DNA of 64,000 nucleotides, from positions 1-64,000 of the forward strand of contig NZ_BMKW01000015.1 in assembly GCF_014644535.1 (NCBI RefSeq). Direction: 5' to 3'. Positions 35,115 through 44,120 of this stretch are shown in pieces (within the stretch, counting starts at the first letter, position 1; the number at the start of each line of letters is the position of its first letter). This stretch comes from Neoroseomonas lacus (GTDB taxonomy: Bacteria; Pseudomonadota; Alphaproteobacteria; Acetobacterales; Acetobacteraceae). Made by a program: the position numbers and the translations under genes. The notes beneath the pieces were generated by a model that worked only from the letters and a program-made list of their open reading frames with translations, made no database searches and had not been told where the DNA came from.

Positions 35115-37073
35115 ATGATCCCCGAACTCGGTCATTTCGCGCTGGCCCTGGCCTGCATCATCGCCATCGTCCAATCCGTGCTGCCCGTGGTCGGTGCGGC
35201 GCGGCGCGATGCGCGCTGGATGGCGACCGCGGCGCCATTGGCGCTGGGTCTGCTGGTCGCGGTCGGCACGGCGTTCGGCAGCCTGCTCTGGGCTTATGCG
35301 GTGAACGACACGACGGTGGCGAATGTCGTCGCCAACAGCCATTCGGCCAAGCCGCTGATCTACAAGCTGTCCGGCACTTGGGGGAACCATGAAGGGTCCA
35401 TGGTGCTCTGGGTGCTGATCCTCGCGCTGTGCGGCGCGGCGGTGGCGCTGTTCGGGCGCGACCTGCCGACGGCGCTGAAGGCGCGGGTGATCGGCGTGCT
35501 GGGCTGGATCGCGGTGGGCTTCCTCCTGTTCATCATCTTCACCTCCAACCCGTTCGACCGCGTCTGGCCGCCGCCGGCCGATGGAAGGGGCCTCAACCCT
35601 GTGCTGCAGGACCCCGGCCTCGCCTTCCATCCGCCGACGCTCTACTTCGGCTATGTCGGCTATGCCGTGACGTTTGCCTTCGCCATTGCGGCGCTGCTGG
35701 AAGGCCGTGTTGATGCCGCCTGGGGGCGCTGGGTGCGGCCCTGGGCGCTGGGTGCGTGGTGCTTCCTGACGGTCGGCATCACCATGGGGTCCTGGTGGGC
35801 CTATTACGAGCTCGGCTGGGGCGGATACTGGTTCTGGGACCCGGTGGAGAACGCCTCGCTGCTGCCCTGGCTCGCCGGCACCGCGCTGCTGCATTCCTCG
35901 ATCGTGGTGGAAAAGCGCGACACGCTGAAAGTGTGGTCGGTGCTGCTGGCGATCCTCGCCTTCGCGATGAGCCTGCTCGGCACCTTCCTGGTGCGCTCGG
36001 GCGTGCTGAATTCCGTGCATGCCTTTGCCAATGACCCGGCGCGCGGCGTCTTCATCCTCGCTTTGCTGATGATCTACGTCGCCGGCGCCTTCGCGCTGTT
36101 TGCCTGGCGCGCGCCGAAGCTGACGCCTACCGGCATCTTCGCGCCGATCTCGCGGGAGGGCGCGCTGGTGCTGAACAACCTGCTGCTGTGCTCGATCGCG
36201 GCGGTGGTGCTGGCCGGCACGCTGTGGCCGATGTTCGCCGACATCCTGACCGGGGCGAAAATCTCGGTTGGCCCGCCCTTCTTCAATTCGGCAACGGCGC
36301 CGCTCGCCATTCCGCTGGTCATCGCCATGCCGATCGGCGCGATGATGCCCTGGAAGCGCGGCGACGTCTGGGCCGCGCTGCAACGGCTGTGGTGGGCGGC
36401 CTGCGCGGCGCTGATCGTCGGCTTCCTAGCGCTGGCGGTGGCCGGATATCCGGTGTGGCCAGCGCTCGGCATGGCGATGGCGGCTTGGCTGGTGTTCGGC
36501 GCCATGGTCGATGTCGCCGAGCGCATCGGCCTGTTCCGCCGCCCCGCACAGGCCTTCCGCCGCGCGCTCGCCTTGCCGCGCGCGGCCTGGGGGGCGGCCA
36601 TCGCGCATGGCGCGCTGGGCATCAGCATCGCCGGCATCGCCGGGATGGGCGTGGCGACCGACACGCTGGTGCAGCTCAACCCCGGGCAGAGCACGCAGCT
36701 CGCCGGCTATGAATGGCGCATGGAGGGGCTGTCGGACGTGCAGGGCGCGAATTACCGCGCCCGCCGCGCCACGGTGACGGTGCTGCGCGACGGCGCCGTG
36801 GTCACCGTGCTGCACCCCGAACGCCGAACCTTCATCGTCGACAACCAGACCACCGGCGAGGCCGCCATCCACACCAACGCCCTGCGCGACCTCTACGCCG
36901 TACTCGGCGAGGAACGCGCCGGCGCCGCCGTGCTGCGCCTGCACCACAACCCCTTCGCGCCCTGGATCTGGTTCGGCGGGCTGGCGATGGCCTTCGGCGG
37001 GATGCTCTCCTTGTCCGACCGCCGGCTGCGCGTCGCCGCACCGGCGCCGAAGGGCGCGACGGTGCCGGCATGA
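35115..37073 (+). CDS. ccmF: cytochrome c heme lyase subunit CcmF
   Basis: 652 residues with about 15 TM helices. The WWD motif GSWWAYYELGWGGYWFWDPVENASLLPWL and HHPPT-like FHPPTLYFGYVGY, plus conserved His in SHSAKP and LLHSS, identify CcmF of System I. It holds heme b and joins holo-CcmE heme to apocytochrome with CcmH/CcmG. ATG 35115 gives the standard MIPELGHFALALA start. It overlaps ccmG by 4 bp (ATGA). Confidence 0.97.
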   Translation: MIPELGHFALALACIIAIVQSVLPVVGAARRDARWMATAAPLALGLLVAVGTAFGSLLWAYAVNDTTVANVVANSHSAKPLIYKLSGTWGNHEGSMVLWVLILALCGAAVALFGRDLPTALKARVIGVLGWIAVGFLLFIIFTSNPFDRVWPPPADGRGLNPVLQDPGLAFHPPTLYFGYVGYAVTFAFAIAALLEGRVDAAWGRWVRPWALGAWCFLTVGITMGSWWAYYELGWGGYWFWDPVENASLLPWLAGTALLHSSIVVEKRDTLKVWSVLLAILAFAMSLLGTFLVRSGVLNSVHAFANDPARGVFILALLMIYVAGAFALFAWRAPKLTPTGIFAPISREGALVLNNLLLCSIAAVVLAGTLWPMFADILTGAKISVGPPFFNSATAPLAIPLVIAMPIGAMMPWKRGDVWAALQRLWWAACAALIVGFLALAVAGYPVWPALGMAMAAWLVFGAMVDVAERIGLFRRPAQAFRRALALPRAAWGAAIAHGALGISIAGIAGMGVATDTLVQLNPGQSTQLAGYEWRMEGLSDVQGANYRARRATVTVLRDGAVVTVLHPERRTFIVDNQTTGEAAIHTNALRDLYAVLGEERAGAAVLRLHHNPFAPWIWFGGLAMAFGGMLSLSDRRLRVAAPAPKGATVPA

Positions 37074-37654
37074 GCGACACACCGGTCCCGCCGCCGCGCC
37101 GTCGGCGCTGGATGCTGTATGCGCCGCTCGGCCTGGCGGGTGCCGCCGGTGCGGGCTTCTGGGTGATGCTGCGCGGCCTGCAGTCGGGCGACTACAACCC
37201 GCGCGGCGTGCCGTCCGTGCTGATCGGCCGCGCGCCGCCCGCCTTCAGCCTGCCGGCGCTCGAGGCCAGCGGGTTGCCGGCGCTCTCCTCCACCGATCTG
37301 AGCGGGCCGTTCCCGGGCCCGGTGCTGGTGAATTTCTGGGCGTCCTGGTGCGTGCCCTGCATCGTCGAGCACCCGCAGCTGATGCGCCTGAAGCGCGACG
37401 GCATCCCGGTGTTCGGCATCAACTACAAGGACAAGCTGGCCGACGCCGCCGCCTTCCTGACGCGGCACGGCAATCCCTTCACCCGGCTGGGCTGCGACGA
37501 GCCGGGGCGCGTCGCCATCGACTGGGGCGTCTATGGCGTGCCGGAGACCTATCTGATCGACCGGCAGGGGATCATCCGCTGGCGCTATGCCGGGCCGCTG
37601 GTGCCGGAAGTGGTGGACAACGATTTGCGGCCTCTGCTGCGGCGGTATGCGTGA
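37070..37654 (+). CDS. ccmG: thiol:disulfide interchange protein CcmG/DsbE
   Basis: 194 residues from ATG 37070 overlapping the ccmF stop. One N-terminal TM (WMLYAPLGLAGAAGAGFWVML), then a periplasmic thioredoxin fold with WASWCVPC (Cys94/Cys97), the CcmG-specific insert IPVFGINYKDKLADAAAFL, and cis-Pro in YGVPETYLIDRQG. Reduces apocytochrome CXXCH and CcmH. Confidence 0.96.
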   Translation: MSDTPVPPPRRRRWMLYAPLGLAGAAGAGFWVMLRGLQSGDYNPRGVPSVLIGRAPPAFSLPALEASGLPALSSTDLSGPFPGPVLVNFWASWCVPCIVEHPQLMRLKRDGIPVFGINYKDKLADAAAFLTRHGNPFTRLGCDEPGRVAIDWGVYGVPETYLIDRQGIIRWRYAGPLVPEVVDNDLRPLLRRYA

Positions 37655-37673
37655 TGGGGCGCGACGGTTGGCG

Positions 37674-37991
37674 CGGGGAGGGCTCTGCCCTCCCCGGAAC
37701 CCCACCGGCCAAAGGCCTAAGGTCCTCTGGACACCTTGAGTTGGTGCCGGGCGTGGCTGGAATCCTGCGCCATTGTGGCCATTCTCGCGCACGGAGGCAT
37801 CCGGCGGCGGACTTTGCCGATGAGGGCCATGCCAGGGGCCTGAGGCCTCTAACCGAGACCTGGCACGCCGCACTGCCCGAGGCGACGCGCATCGACGCCG
37901 CGATCCCCCCCCGCCCAACACCGAGTATTGGTGTCCAGAGGCCCTTAGGCCTCTGGTGGGGGAGGTTCGGAGGGGGCAAAGCCCTCTCCGA
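37674..37991. repeat. modular palindromic intergenic element, copy 5, between ccmG and ccmH
   Basis: Starts 20 bp after the ccmG stop. Left: A cggggagggc/gccctccccg (37674-37696), ggaaccccacc spacer, B ccaaaggcc/ggtcctctgg (37709-37730), tail ggacacc-N-ttggtgccggg. Right (inverted): ccaacaccgagtattggtgtcc, perfect B ccagaggcc/ggcctctgg (37935-37956), spacer, A' tcggagggggc/gccctctccga (37967-37991). The right end runs straight into the ccmH signal-peptide coding sequence. Confidence 0.88.
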
Positions 37992-38463
37992 CGTCACTGC
38001 TGCCGCCGTCGTTCTCCTCGTCCTCCTCCTCGCCGCCCTCCCCGCCCTCGCCGCCGTCGGCCGACCCGAGGACCGCCTCCAAGACCCCGCCCTCGAGGCC
38101 CGCGCCGAGGCGATCGGCCGCGACCTGCGCTGCATGGTCTGTCAGAACCAGTCCATCGAGGACAGCGACGCGGAGCTCGCCCGCGACCTGCGCCGCCTGG
38201 TGCGCGAGCGCGTCTCGGCCGGCGACAGCGATGCCAAGGTGGTCGACTTCATCCATGACCGGTACGGCGACTTCGTCCTGCTGCGCCCGCCCTTCAACCC
38301 GGTGACCGCGCTGTTGTGGGCCATGCCGCTGATCGCCTTTGGCGGGGGCGCGCTGGTCATCCTGGCGCGGCGGCGCCGCACCGCGGCGGGCATCGAGCCG
38401 GCGCCGCTGACCGAGGCCGAACGCAAGCGCCTCGGCGAATTGGAGCGCGGCAACGGCGCATGA
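37753..38463 (+). CDS. ccmH: cytochrome c maturation protein CcmH (start uncertain)
   Basis: The conserved part is clear from about 37990: hydrophobic TAAAVVLLVLLLAALPALAAV, then RCMVCQNQSIEDSDAELARDLR with the redox CXXC pair, a conserved VRERVSAGDSDAKVVDFIHDRYGDFVLLRPPF, and a C-terminal TM. The reading frame has no ATG, GTG or TTG between GTG 37753 and the Met inside CMVC (38133). The start given is the nearest standard codon and would add about 76 unconserved residues encoded by the repeat element; ATT 37927 is another possibility. The stop overlaps ccmI (ATGA). Ligation-module role with CcmF, keeping apocytochrome thiols reduced. Confidence 0.85.
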   Translation: MAGILRHCGHSRARRHPAADFADEGHARGLRPLTETWHAALPEATRIDAAIPPRPTPSIGVQRPLGLWWGRFGGGKALSDVTAAAVVLLVLLLAALPALAAVGRPEDRLQDPALEARAEAIGRDLRCMVCQNQSIEDSDAELARDLRRLVRERVSAGDSDAKVVDFIHDRYGDFVLLRPPFNPVTALLWAMPLIAFGGGALVILARRRRTAAGIEPAPLTEAERKRLGELERGNGA

Positions 38464-39260
38464 CGATCTGGATCCTGCTGGCGTTCTTCGCGCTTGTCGC
38501 GCTGCTGCCGCTCGGCGTCGCCGTGCTGCGCCCGAAGGCGGCGCGCGGGCGGCGCGAGGCCGATATCGCGCTGTACCGCGCCCAATTGCTGGAACTCGAC
38601 CGTGACCGCGAGGCCGGTCGCCTGGACGAGGCCGGCCACCGCGCCGCGACGATCGAGGTGCAGCGCCGCCTGATCGCCGCCGCCGACCAGGCGGAAGCCG
38701 AGGCGACCACGGCGCGCGGCCCGGGCATGCTGCTGGTCGTCGTGCCGCTGATCGCGGCGGCGGGGCTGGGGCTGTACCTGCTGCGCGGCACGCCAGGCAT
38801 GCCCTCCGCCCCCTATACGCTGCGCGCCGAGGCGATGGCGCGCGACGAACAGATATTGGCGACGATCCGCGCGCGGATCGAGGCGCTCGACCCGCAGAAC
38901 CCGCAGGCGCGGCAGGGCTGGGTGCTGCTCGGCAATGCCGAACGCGCGCGCGGCCGGCCGCAGGCGGCGATCGAGGCCTGGCAACGGGCGATCGCGCTGC
39001 GCTTCGACCCCTCGCTCGCCGGCGACATCGCTGAGTTGCAGATCGAACGCGGCGCCCCTGCCGAGGCGGCGCCCTGGATCACCCGCGCGCTGGCGGAAGC
39101 GCCGGCGGACCCGCGGCTGCGCTTCCTCGCCGGGATGGTGGCGGCGGAAGCCGGCCGGCCGGCCGAAGCGCGGGAACGGTGGCAGGCGCTGCTCGCCGAT
39201 ACGCCGGCGGATGCGCCCTGGCGCGCGATGCTGGAAAGCCGGCTCAGCGCCCTGCCCTGA
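38460..39260 (+). CDS. ccmI: cytochrome c biogenesis apocytochrome chaperone CcmI
   Basis: 266 residues from ATG 38460 overlapping ccmH. Two N-terminal TM helices (MTIWILLAFFALVALLPLGVAVL; MLLVVVPLIAAAGLGLYLL) around a cytoplasmic loop with ALYRAQLLELDRDREAGRLDEA, then a TPR-like periplasmic part (QGWVLLGNAERARGRPQAAIEAWQRAIAL; DPRLRFLAGMVAAEAGRPAEA). Typical CcmI/CycH, which holds the C-terminal helix of apocytochrome c for CcmFH. Last ccm gene; its end overlaps the convergent lipoprotein gene by 17 bp. Confidence 0.93.
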   Translation: MTIWILLAFFALVALLPLGVAVLRPKAARGRREADIALYRAQLLELDRDREAGRLDEAGHRAATIEVQRRLIAAADQAEAEATTARGPGMLLVVVPLIAAAGLGLYLLRGTPGMPSAPYTLRAEAMARDEQILATIRARIEALDPQNPQARQGWVLLGNAERARGRPQAAIEAWQRAIALRFDPSLAGDIAELQIERGAPAEAAPWITRALAEAPADPRLRFLAGMVAAEAGRPAEARERWQALLADTPADAPWRAMLESRLSALP

Positions 39261-39957
39261 CCTGGCGCGGCGGCACGGGCATCGGCGGCGCGGCCAACAC
39301 TGGCTCGGCCAGCATCGGCGCCGCCGCCACCGGCCGCGTGGCGCGCGCCTGCCGCTCGGTGGCGAGGGATTGCAGCAGCGCTACCACCTCGGCATGCAGG
39401 CGTTCCTGCTTGTCGATCGAGATATGGGATTCACCCGGCACCAGGCGGTTCTCCAGCGTGCCCGTGAAGCCCGGACCACTCTCCAGGGTGCGGTCCACCG
39501 CGTCGCGGTCCTGGTAGAAATTCAGCACGCGCACCACGCCGGCGCCGACCGGGTCGCCCGAAGTCGGGTCGAAGGTCACCAGCAGGTCGGTCCCGATGCC
39601 CTGCCCGCCGAGATGGTTGGCCATCACGACGGCATCGTCGGCGCCGTAGGAATGGCCGATGATGGCGAAGGGCCGCACCAGCGTGCCGTCACGCGCATCC
39701 TTCGCGATGCCTTCCGCCAGGGCAGGCCATTCGACGTAGTTGCGCACCCTGGCGTCGAAATCGACCTGGCGCAGATCCGCCGTCAGGAAGTTCAGCCCGG
39801 TCGAGAACACATTCAGCAGCCCGCGCAGCAGCACGACACGCCCGTGCGGCGGCCCGGTCAGCGGCGCGAGGCTGGTCGGCCCACAGGCGGCGAGGGAAGC
39901 AAGGCCCGCCAGCGCGGCGCGGCGGGAAAGGCGGGTCGGCAAATTCGCAGGCGGCAT
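39244..39957 (-). CDS. lipoprotein with alpha/beta-hydrolase signature
   Basis: 237 residues from ATG 39957. Signal MPPANLPTRLSRRAALAGLASLAACG carries a lipobox-like LAAC. Mature part: HGRVVLLRGLLNVFSTGLNFLTADLRQ, then the nucleophile elbow IIGHSYGADDAVVMANHL (GxSxG) and FDPTSGDPV, with a likely catalytic His in GESHISID. The alanine/proline C-terminal tail is low complexity. Probably an outer-membrane or periplasmic esterase/lipase-like enzyme; substrate unknown. Convergent with ccmI. Confidence 0.72.
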   Translation of the reverse strand: MPPANLPTRLSRRAALAGLASLAACGPTSLAPLTGPPHGRVVLLRGLLNVFSTGLNFLTADLRQVDFDARVRNYVEWPALAEGIAKDARDGTLVRPFAIIGHSYGADDAVVMANHLGGQGIGTDLLVTFDPTSGDPVGAGVVRVLNFYQDRDAVDRTLESGPGFTGTLENRLVPGESHISIDKQERLHAEVVALLQSLATERQARATRPVAAAPMLAEPVLAAPPMPVPPRQVRAGR

Positions 39958-40025
39958 CGTCACATCAAAGCAGGAGAAGTGGGGAAAGTTGTGCCGATAC
40001 GCCGGCAGTGGCGTGGCACGGCAGA

Positions 40026-40610
40026 TCAGGACAGGAAGGGAATGACCCTTGGCGTGCGGGCGGCGTAATCGTCCCAGGCGGTGCCGAAGGTCTCACGCAT
40101 CAAGGCTTCCTCCCGCCCGACCCGCAACAGGTACAGCAGTCCGAAGCCGATGATCCCGGCTGGCCCCGCGACCCAGTTCTGCAGCGTGAGCGCCTGGGCG
40201 ATCGCCCACATCCAGAACGCCGTGTACATCGGGTGGCGGACGAAGCGGTAGACACCGCCGGTCACCAGCGAATGTTCCGCCCGCACCGCCAGCGTGACCG
40301 ACCAGTTGCGCCCGAGCGCCTTATGCGTCGCGTAGAACAGCACCAGCGACGCGACGAACACCAGAAGCCCCGCCACCGCCCGCAGCGGCGAGAAACCCTG
40401 GTCCAGCGCCTTGGGGAAGCCGGTCGCGATATAGGCCAGCGGGATCACCCCGAGGCCGGTCAGTGAGATGAGCAGCAGCGTCTTCTCGCGCACATCCATG
40501 GCGTCGCGCAGCAGCACGTTGCGCTTGGATTTGCGCTCGAAGGGCCGGCGAATCACCCACCAGGCGATCATGCACAGGCCATACAACAGCTTGGCGACCA
40601 GTGGTGTCAC
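40026..40610 (-). CDS. isoprenylcysteine-methyltransferase-like membrane protein
   Basis: 194 residues from GTG 40610, which overlaps the upstream stop (GTGA). Four to five TM helices, and the C-terminal SAM-binding signature of the ICMT/PEMT family: GGVYRFVRHPMYTAFWMWAIAQ and LRVGREEALMRETFGTAWDDYAARTPRVIPFL. Bacterial members methylate lipids or unknown small molecules. Translational coupling to the GHSLG membrane hydrolase upstream suggests a shared lipid-related role. Confidence 0.82.
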   Translation of the reverse strand: MTPLVAKLLYGLCMIAWWVIRRPFERKSKRNVLLRDAMDVREKTLLLISLTGLGVIPLAYIATGFPKALDQGFSPLRAVAGLLVFVASLVLFYATHKALGRNWSVTLAVRAEHSLVTGGVYRFVRHPMYTAFWMWAIAQALTLQNWVAGPAGIIGFGLLYLLRVGREEALMRETFGTAWDDYAARTPRVIPFLS

Positions 40611-41794
40611 GCGGCTTGCTCCTGCGTTGCGGCGGCCAGGGCGCCGCCGGGCCCGATCAGTTGGTCCGGGAATGGGTCGCGCCCGACCGCTCCGGGGCCG
40701 CAGGCGAGCAGCCCCCAATCGTAGAAATACCGCCTGCCGCAGCCGGTCACGTAGATGCGGTGGGCGCGCAGCATCGACCGCCGCACCCGGCACCAGGCGG
40801 CATGCGGGAGCATGGCGCGCGGATGAATGCGCTCGAGGCGCGGCCCCTGCCCGGCCAGGCCGAGCACCGCCACCGGGTCGGCACGATGGAAGCACACCAG
40901 GTCACGGCGGGAGGTGAATTCCATCCAGGCCAGCCCCGGTGTGGCGGCAATCCGCGCCATGGCCTCGCGCAGCCGCCGCGCCTGCGGCATCAGCGCGATC
41001 TTCAGCACCGAGGAACCGAGCCCGACCAGCGCGAGGCGCGGCCCCGGCACCTGTGGGTCCCGCGCCAGTGCGGTGGCGAGCGCCTCGCAGAGCAGGACCA
41101 TGCCGAGGCTGTGGCCGACCAGGGCCACCTCATCGACATCCTGCCGATGGCGGGCGGCGACGATCTCCTGCGCGAAACGCTCGATTCGGGTGTCGAGCTC
41201 GGGCCGCGCGCCGCGGGCAAGGTCGCGGGCGAACACCCAATCGGCCAGCAGGTGCCGCAGATGCATCCAGCGATCCCCGGCCAGCACCACGCCCACGGCC
41301 AGCGCCGACCCGACCAGCACCCCCACCCAGCCGCCGGCGAGTAGCCCGCCGACCAGCCCGGCCACCACCGCAGCGGCGAGGATGGTCACCGGCAGCGCAA
41401 CGAACAACAGGTAGCGCCAATGCGCCGCGCGGTATCGCCCCAGCGTGCCGTCCCGCAGCAGCGCCGCCAGCGCCGCGCCGCCGCGCAGGATCAGCCGCGG
41501 CAGCGGGGCGGCCAGGTCGCGGGCGATCATGTCGTCCCAGGCGAGGATGCGGATCTCGGCTTCGGTGGCCCAATCCGGCCCAGCCAAACCGGCGCGGAAG
41601 CTGAGCACCGCGCCATCCGCCGGGATGTCCGGCGGGCCGCTGGTCACGCGCAGGCCCCAAGTCGCGGCGCTGCACGCGAGCGTGCGGGTGAGCCGCCGCC
41701 GCTGGGCCTCGGCCGTCAGCGGCTCATAGCCCGGCACATGCAACACGAGGCGCCGCCGGACGGGAGGCGACGGAGGGTCGGACGTCGAACGCAT
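40607..41794 (-). CDS. membrane-associated alpha/beta-hydrolase-like protein
   Basis: 395 residues from ATG 41794 (GAGGGAG RBS); an upstream in-frame TTG 41854 would overlap the TlpA stop. N-terminal LVLHVPGYEPLTAEAQRRRL, two TM helices in the middle (YLLFVALPVTILAAAVVAGLVGGLLAGGWVGVLVGSALAVGVVLAG), then VDEVALVGHSLGMVLLCEALATAL with the GxSxG elbow and a likely His/Asp partner later (WMEFTSRRDLVCF, RIYVTGCGRRYFYDWG). Looks like a membrane-bound lipase or acyl hydrolase; no named family recognised. Confidence 0.75.
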   Translation of the reverse strand: MRSTSDPPSPPVRRRLVLHVPGYEPLTAEAQRRRLTRTLACSAATWGLRVTSGPPDIPADGAVLSFRAGLAGPDWATEAEIRILAWDDMIARDLAAPLPRLILRGGAALAALLRDGTLGRYRAAHWRYLLFVALPVTILAAAVVAGLVGGLLAGGWVGVLVGSALAVGVVLAGDRWMHLRHLLADWVFARDLARGARPELDTRIERFAQEIVAARHRQDVDEVALVGHSLGMVLLCEALATALARDPQVPGPRLALVGLGSSVLKIALMPQARRLREAMARIAATPGLAWMEFTSRRDLVCFHRADPVAVLGLAGQGPRLERIHPRAMLPHAAWCRVRRSMLRAHRIYVTGCGRRYFYDWGLLACGPGAVGRDPFPDQLIGPGGALAAATQEQAA

Positions 41795-41850
41795 GGTGCC
41801 GGCACTCCCTCGGGCCAACAACGCATCCGGACAGCCGGGGTTCCGACGGA

Positions 41851-42444
41851 TCAAGCGCCGCGCAGCGTCTCGGCCGGCCGGCCGACGGGGCCAACCAGAC
41901 GGCGGATGGTCGCGAGGAATTCCGGCGCATCCCAGGCAGCATCACCTTCCACCCGTGCCCGTTCGCGACCCTGCCGGTCGACGATAACGGTGGTCGGCAG
42001 GCCGCGCGCGCCCAGCGCCCGGGCCGCCGCGCCACGCGGGTCCAGCCAGATGCGCAGGGTGCGAATCTGCGTGCGTTCGTAGAAACCCTGCACCGTGTTC
42101 AGCCCGCCGCGGTCGGAAGAGATCGGCAGCACCAGGATGTCGTCGCCCGCCAGTGCCGCCGCGGTGCGGTCCAGCGCCGGCATTTCCGCCACGCAGGGCG
42201 GGCACCAAGTGGCCCAGAGGTTGATCACCAGCCCCTTGCCGCCAAAGTCGGCAGGCGCGTGGTCCTTGCCCTCGGCATCGGTGAAGGTGATGGCCGGCAG
42301 GGCTTCGGTGCTCTCGCGCAGGCGGGACAGGCCGTTCGGCGACGCCGCCAAGCCTTGCCGGGGCCGAAGCGCGGCGAGTAGGGTCCCGCCCGTCGCCACT
42401 GCCGGGGCGGCCTTCAGAATGCTACGGCGCGTCGGAACCAGCAC
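41851..42444 (-). CDS. TlpA-like thioredoxin, exported
   Basis: 197 residues from GTG 42444, chosen because TGAGGAG lies about 10 nt upstream; GTG 42453 sits too close to that RBS. A Tat-like leader ([22 protein letters not shown]) precedes the TlpA/ResA fold: [24 protein letters not shown] with Cys80/Cys83, an [12 protein letters not shown] segment and [20 protein letters not shown] with the cis-Pro. A periplasmic disulfide reductase in heme/cytochrome or Cu maturation is plausible. Divergent from argH with only 16 bp between start codons. Confidence 0.88.
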   Translation of the reverse strand: MLVPTRRSILKAAPAVATGGTLLAALRPRQGLAASPNGLSRLRESTEALPAITFTDAEGKDHAPADFGGKGLVINLWATWCPPCVAEMPALDRTAAALAGDDILVLPISSDRGGLNTVQGFYERTQIRTLRIWLDPRGAAARALGARGLPTTVIVDRQGRERARVEGDAAWDAPEFLATIRRLVGPVGRPAETLRGA

Positions 42445-42460
42445 GAAAGACACTCCTCAG

Positions 42461-43849
42461 GTGAGCAGCAACGCCAATCGGCAATGGGGCGGACGCTTCG
42501 CGGAAGGCCCCTCCGCCATCATGGAAGCGATCAATGCCTCGATCGGCTTCGACCGCAAGATGTGGCGCCAGGACATCCGCGGCTCGCTCGCCCATGCCGC
42601 GATGCTCAAACATGTAGGGATAATCTCGGCCGATGACGAGGCCGCCATCCGCGGCGGGCTGACGACGATCGGCGAGCGCATCGAGAGGGGCGACTTCCCC
42701 TTCGACGAGGCGCTCGAAGACATCCACATGAACATCGAGGCGCGGCTTTCCGCGACCATCGGCGATGCCGGCAAGCGCCTGCACACCGGTCGGTCGCGCA
42801 ACGACCAGGTGGCGCTGGATGTCCGGCTGTGGGTGCGCGACGCCATCGACGGCCTGTCGGACCAGCTGCGCGACGTGATGCGTGCCCTGGTGGCGCGGGC
42901 CGAGGAACATGCCGGCACGGTGATGCCCGGCTTCACCCACCTCCAGCCGGCCCAGCCGGTCACGCTGGGGCATCATTTCCTCGCCTATGTCGAGATGCTG
43001 TCGCGCGACCTGTCGCGGCTGGCCGATTGCCGGGCGCGGCTGAACGAATGCCCGCTGGGCGCGGCCGCGCTCGCCGGCACCAGCTTCCCGATCGACCGGC
43101 ACATGACGGCCAAGGCCCTCGGCTTCGACGGCCCCACCCGCAACAGTCTCGATTCGGTGGCCTCGCGCGACTTCGCCGCCGAATTCCTGTTCTGCTGTTC
43201 GATGTGCGCGACGCATCTCTCGCGCTTCGCCGAGGAGATCGTGATCTGGACGAACCCCTATTTCGGGTTCGTGAAGCTGTCGGACGCCTTCACCACCGGC
43301 AGCTCCATCATGCCGCAGAAGCGCAACCCGGACGCCGCCGAGCTGGTGCGTGGCAAGACCGGGCGCGTGGTCGGCGCGCTGGTCGGGCTGCTGACGGTGA
43401 TGAAGGGCCTCACCATGGCCTATTGCAAGGACATGCAGGAGGACAAGGAAGGCGTGTTCGACGCCGCCGAGACCATGACCCTGGTGCTTGCCGCCACCGC
43501 CGGCATGGTGCGCGACCTCAAGCCTGATGTCGGCCGGCTCTCCGCCGCCGCCGGGGCCAGCTTCTCGACCGCGACGGACCTCGCCGACTGGCTGGTGCGC
43601 GAGCTGAAGATGCCATTCCGCGACGCCCACCACGTCACCGGCGCGTTGGTCGCCAAGGCCGAGGGCCTCGGCGTCGACCTCGCCGGCCTGACCATCGAGG
43701 AAATGCGCGAGGTCGAACCGCGCATCACCGACGGGGTCTATGGTGTGCTGTCGGTCTCCGCCTCGGTGCGCTCGCGCACCTCCTATGGCGGCACGGCGCC
43801 CGCCAATGTCGCGGCGATGGCGGCGGAATGGCAGGCGAGGCTCGCATGA
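42461..43849 (+). CDS. argH: argininosuccinate lyase
   Basis: 462 residues from GTG 42461 ([28 protein letters not shown]); the frame upstream to 42095 is antisense to the TlpA gene. Fumarase/aspartase superfamily motifs: [37 protein letters not shown] and the signature [24 protein letters not shown]. Splits argininosuccinate to arginine and fumarate, the last step of arginine synthesis. The stop overlaps the small lipoprotein gene (ATGA). Confidence 0.97.
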   Translation: MSSNANRQWGGRFAEGPSAIMEAINASIGFDRKMWRQDIRGSLAHAAMLKHVGIISADDEAAIRGGLTTIGERIERGDFPFDEALEDIHMNIEARLSATIGDAGKRLHTGRSRNDQVALDVRLWVRDAIDGLSDQLRDVMRALVARAEEHAGTVMPGFTHLQPAQPVTLGHHFLAYVEMLSRDLSRLADCRARLNECPLGAAALAGTSFPIDRHMTAKALGFDGPTRNSLDSVASRDFAAEFLFCCSMCATHLSRFAEEIVIWTNPYFGFVKLSDAFTTGSSIMPQKRNPDAAELVRGKTGRVVGALVGLLTVMKGLTMAYCKDMQEDKEGVFDAAETMTLVLAATAGMVRDLKPDVGRLSAAAGASFSTATDLADWLVRELKMPFRDAHHVTGALVAKAEGLGVDLAGLTIEEMREVEPRITDGVYGVLSVSASVRSRTSYGGTAPANVAAMAAEWQARLA

Positions 43850-44037
43850 CGCGGGCCGCGCTCGCCGCCCTGGCGGTGCTGCTGCTGGCCGCCGCCTGCG
43901 GCAAGGTCGGGCCGGTGCGCGCGCCCGGGCCACCGTCCGCGATCACCTATCCGCGGCAATACCCGGCGCCTGAACCGCCACCGCGCCCGGCGACTGAACC
44001 GACGACGCGTCCAGCGGTTGAATCGACGCCGCAGTAA
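43846..44037 (+). CDS. lptM: small LptM/YifL-like lipoprotein
   Basis: 63 residues; ATG overlaps the argH stop. Lipoprotein signal [18 protein letters not shown], then the LptM hallmark [10 protein letters not shown] right after the lipidated Cys, and a Pro/Thr-rich tail. Known LptM assists LptD disulfide maturation in the LPS translocon. The location after argH (often argH-lptM-lysA) fits; lysA is not next here. Confidence 0.8.
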   Translation: MTRAALAALAVLLLAAACGKVGPVRAPGPPSAITYPRQYPAPEPPPRPATEPTTRPAVESTPQ

Positions 44038-44120
44038 AATGTCATGGAATGGATGACTTAACGATTTGATCGGTCCTATGGCAGTATCGGGTGGCAGACA
44101 GCCATGGCCGCCCCCCGCGC

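Noticed and set aside
34605-36383. 592-codon minus-strand frame over ccmE-ccmF
   Set aside because: Antisense of ccmF plus the repeat element; no domain.
37348-38463. 371-residue ccmG-out-of-frame/ccmH fusion starting at ATG 37348
   Set aside because: The first 200 codons are an alternative frame of ccmG and the repeat element. Only the part from about 37990 is CcmH.
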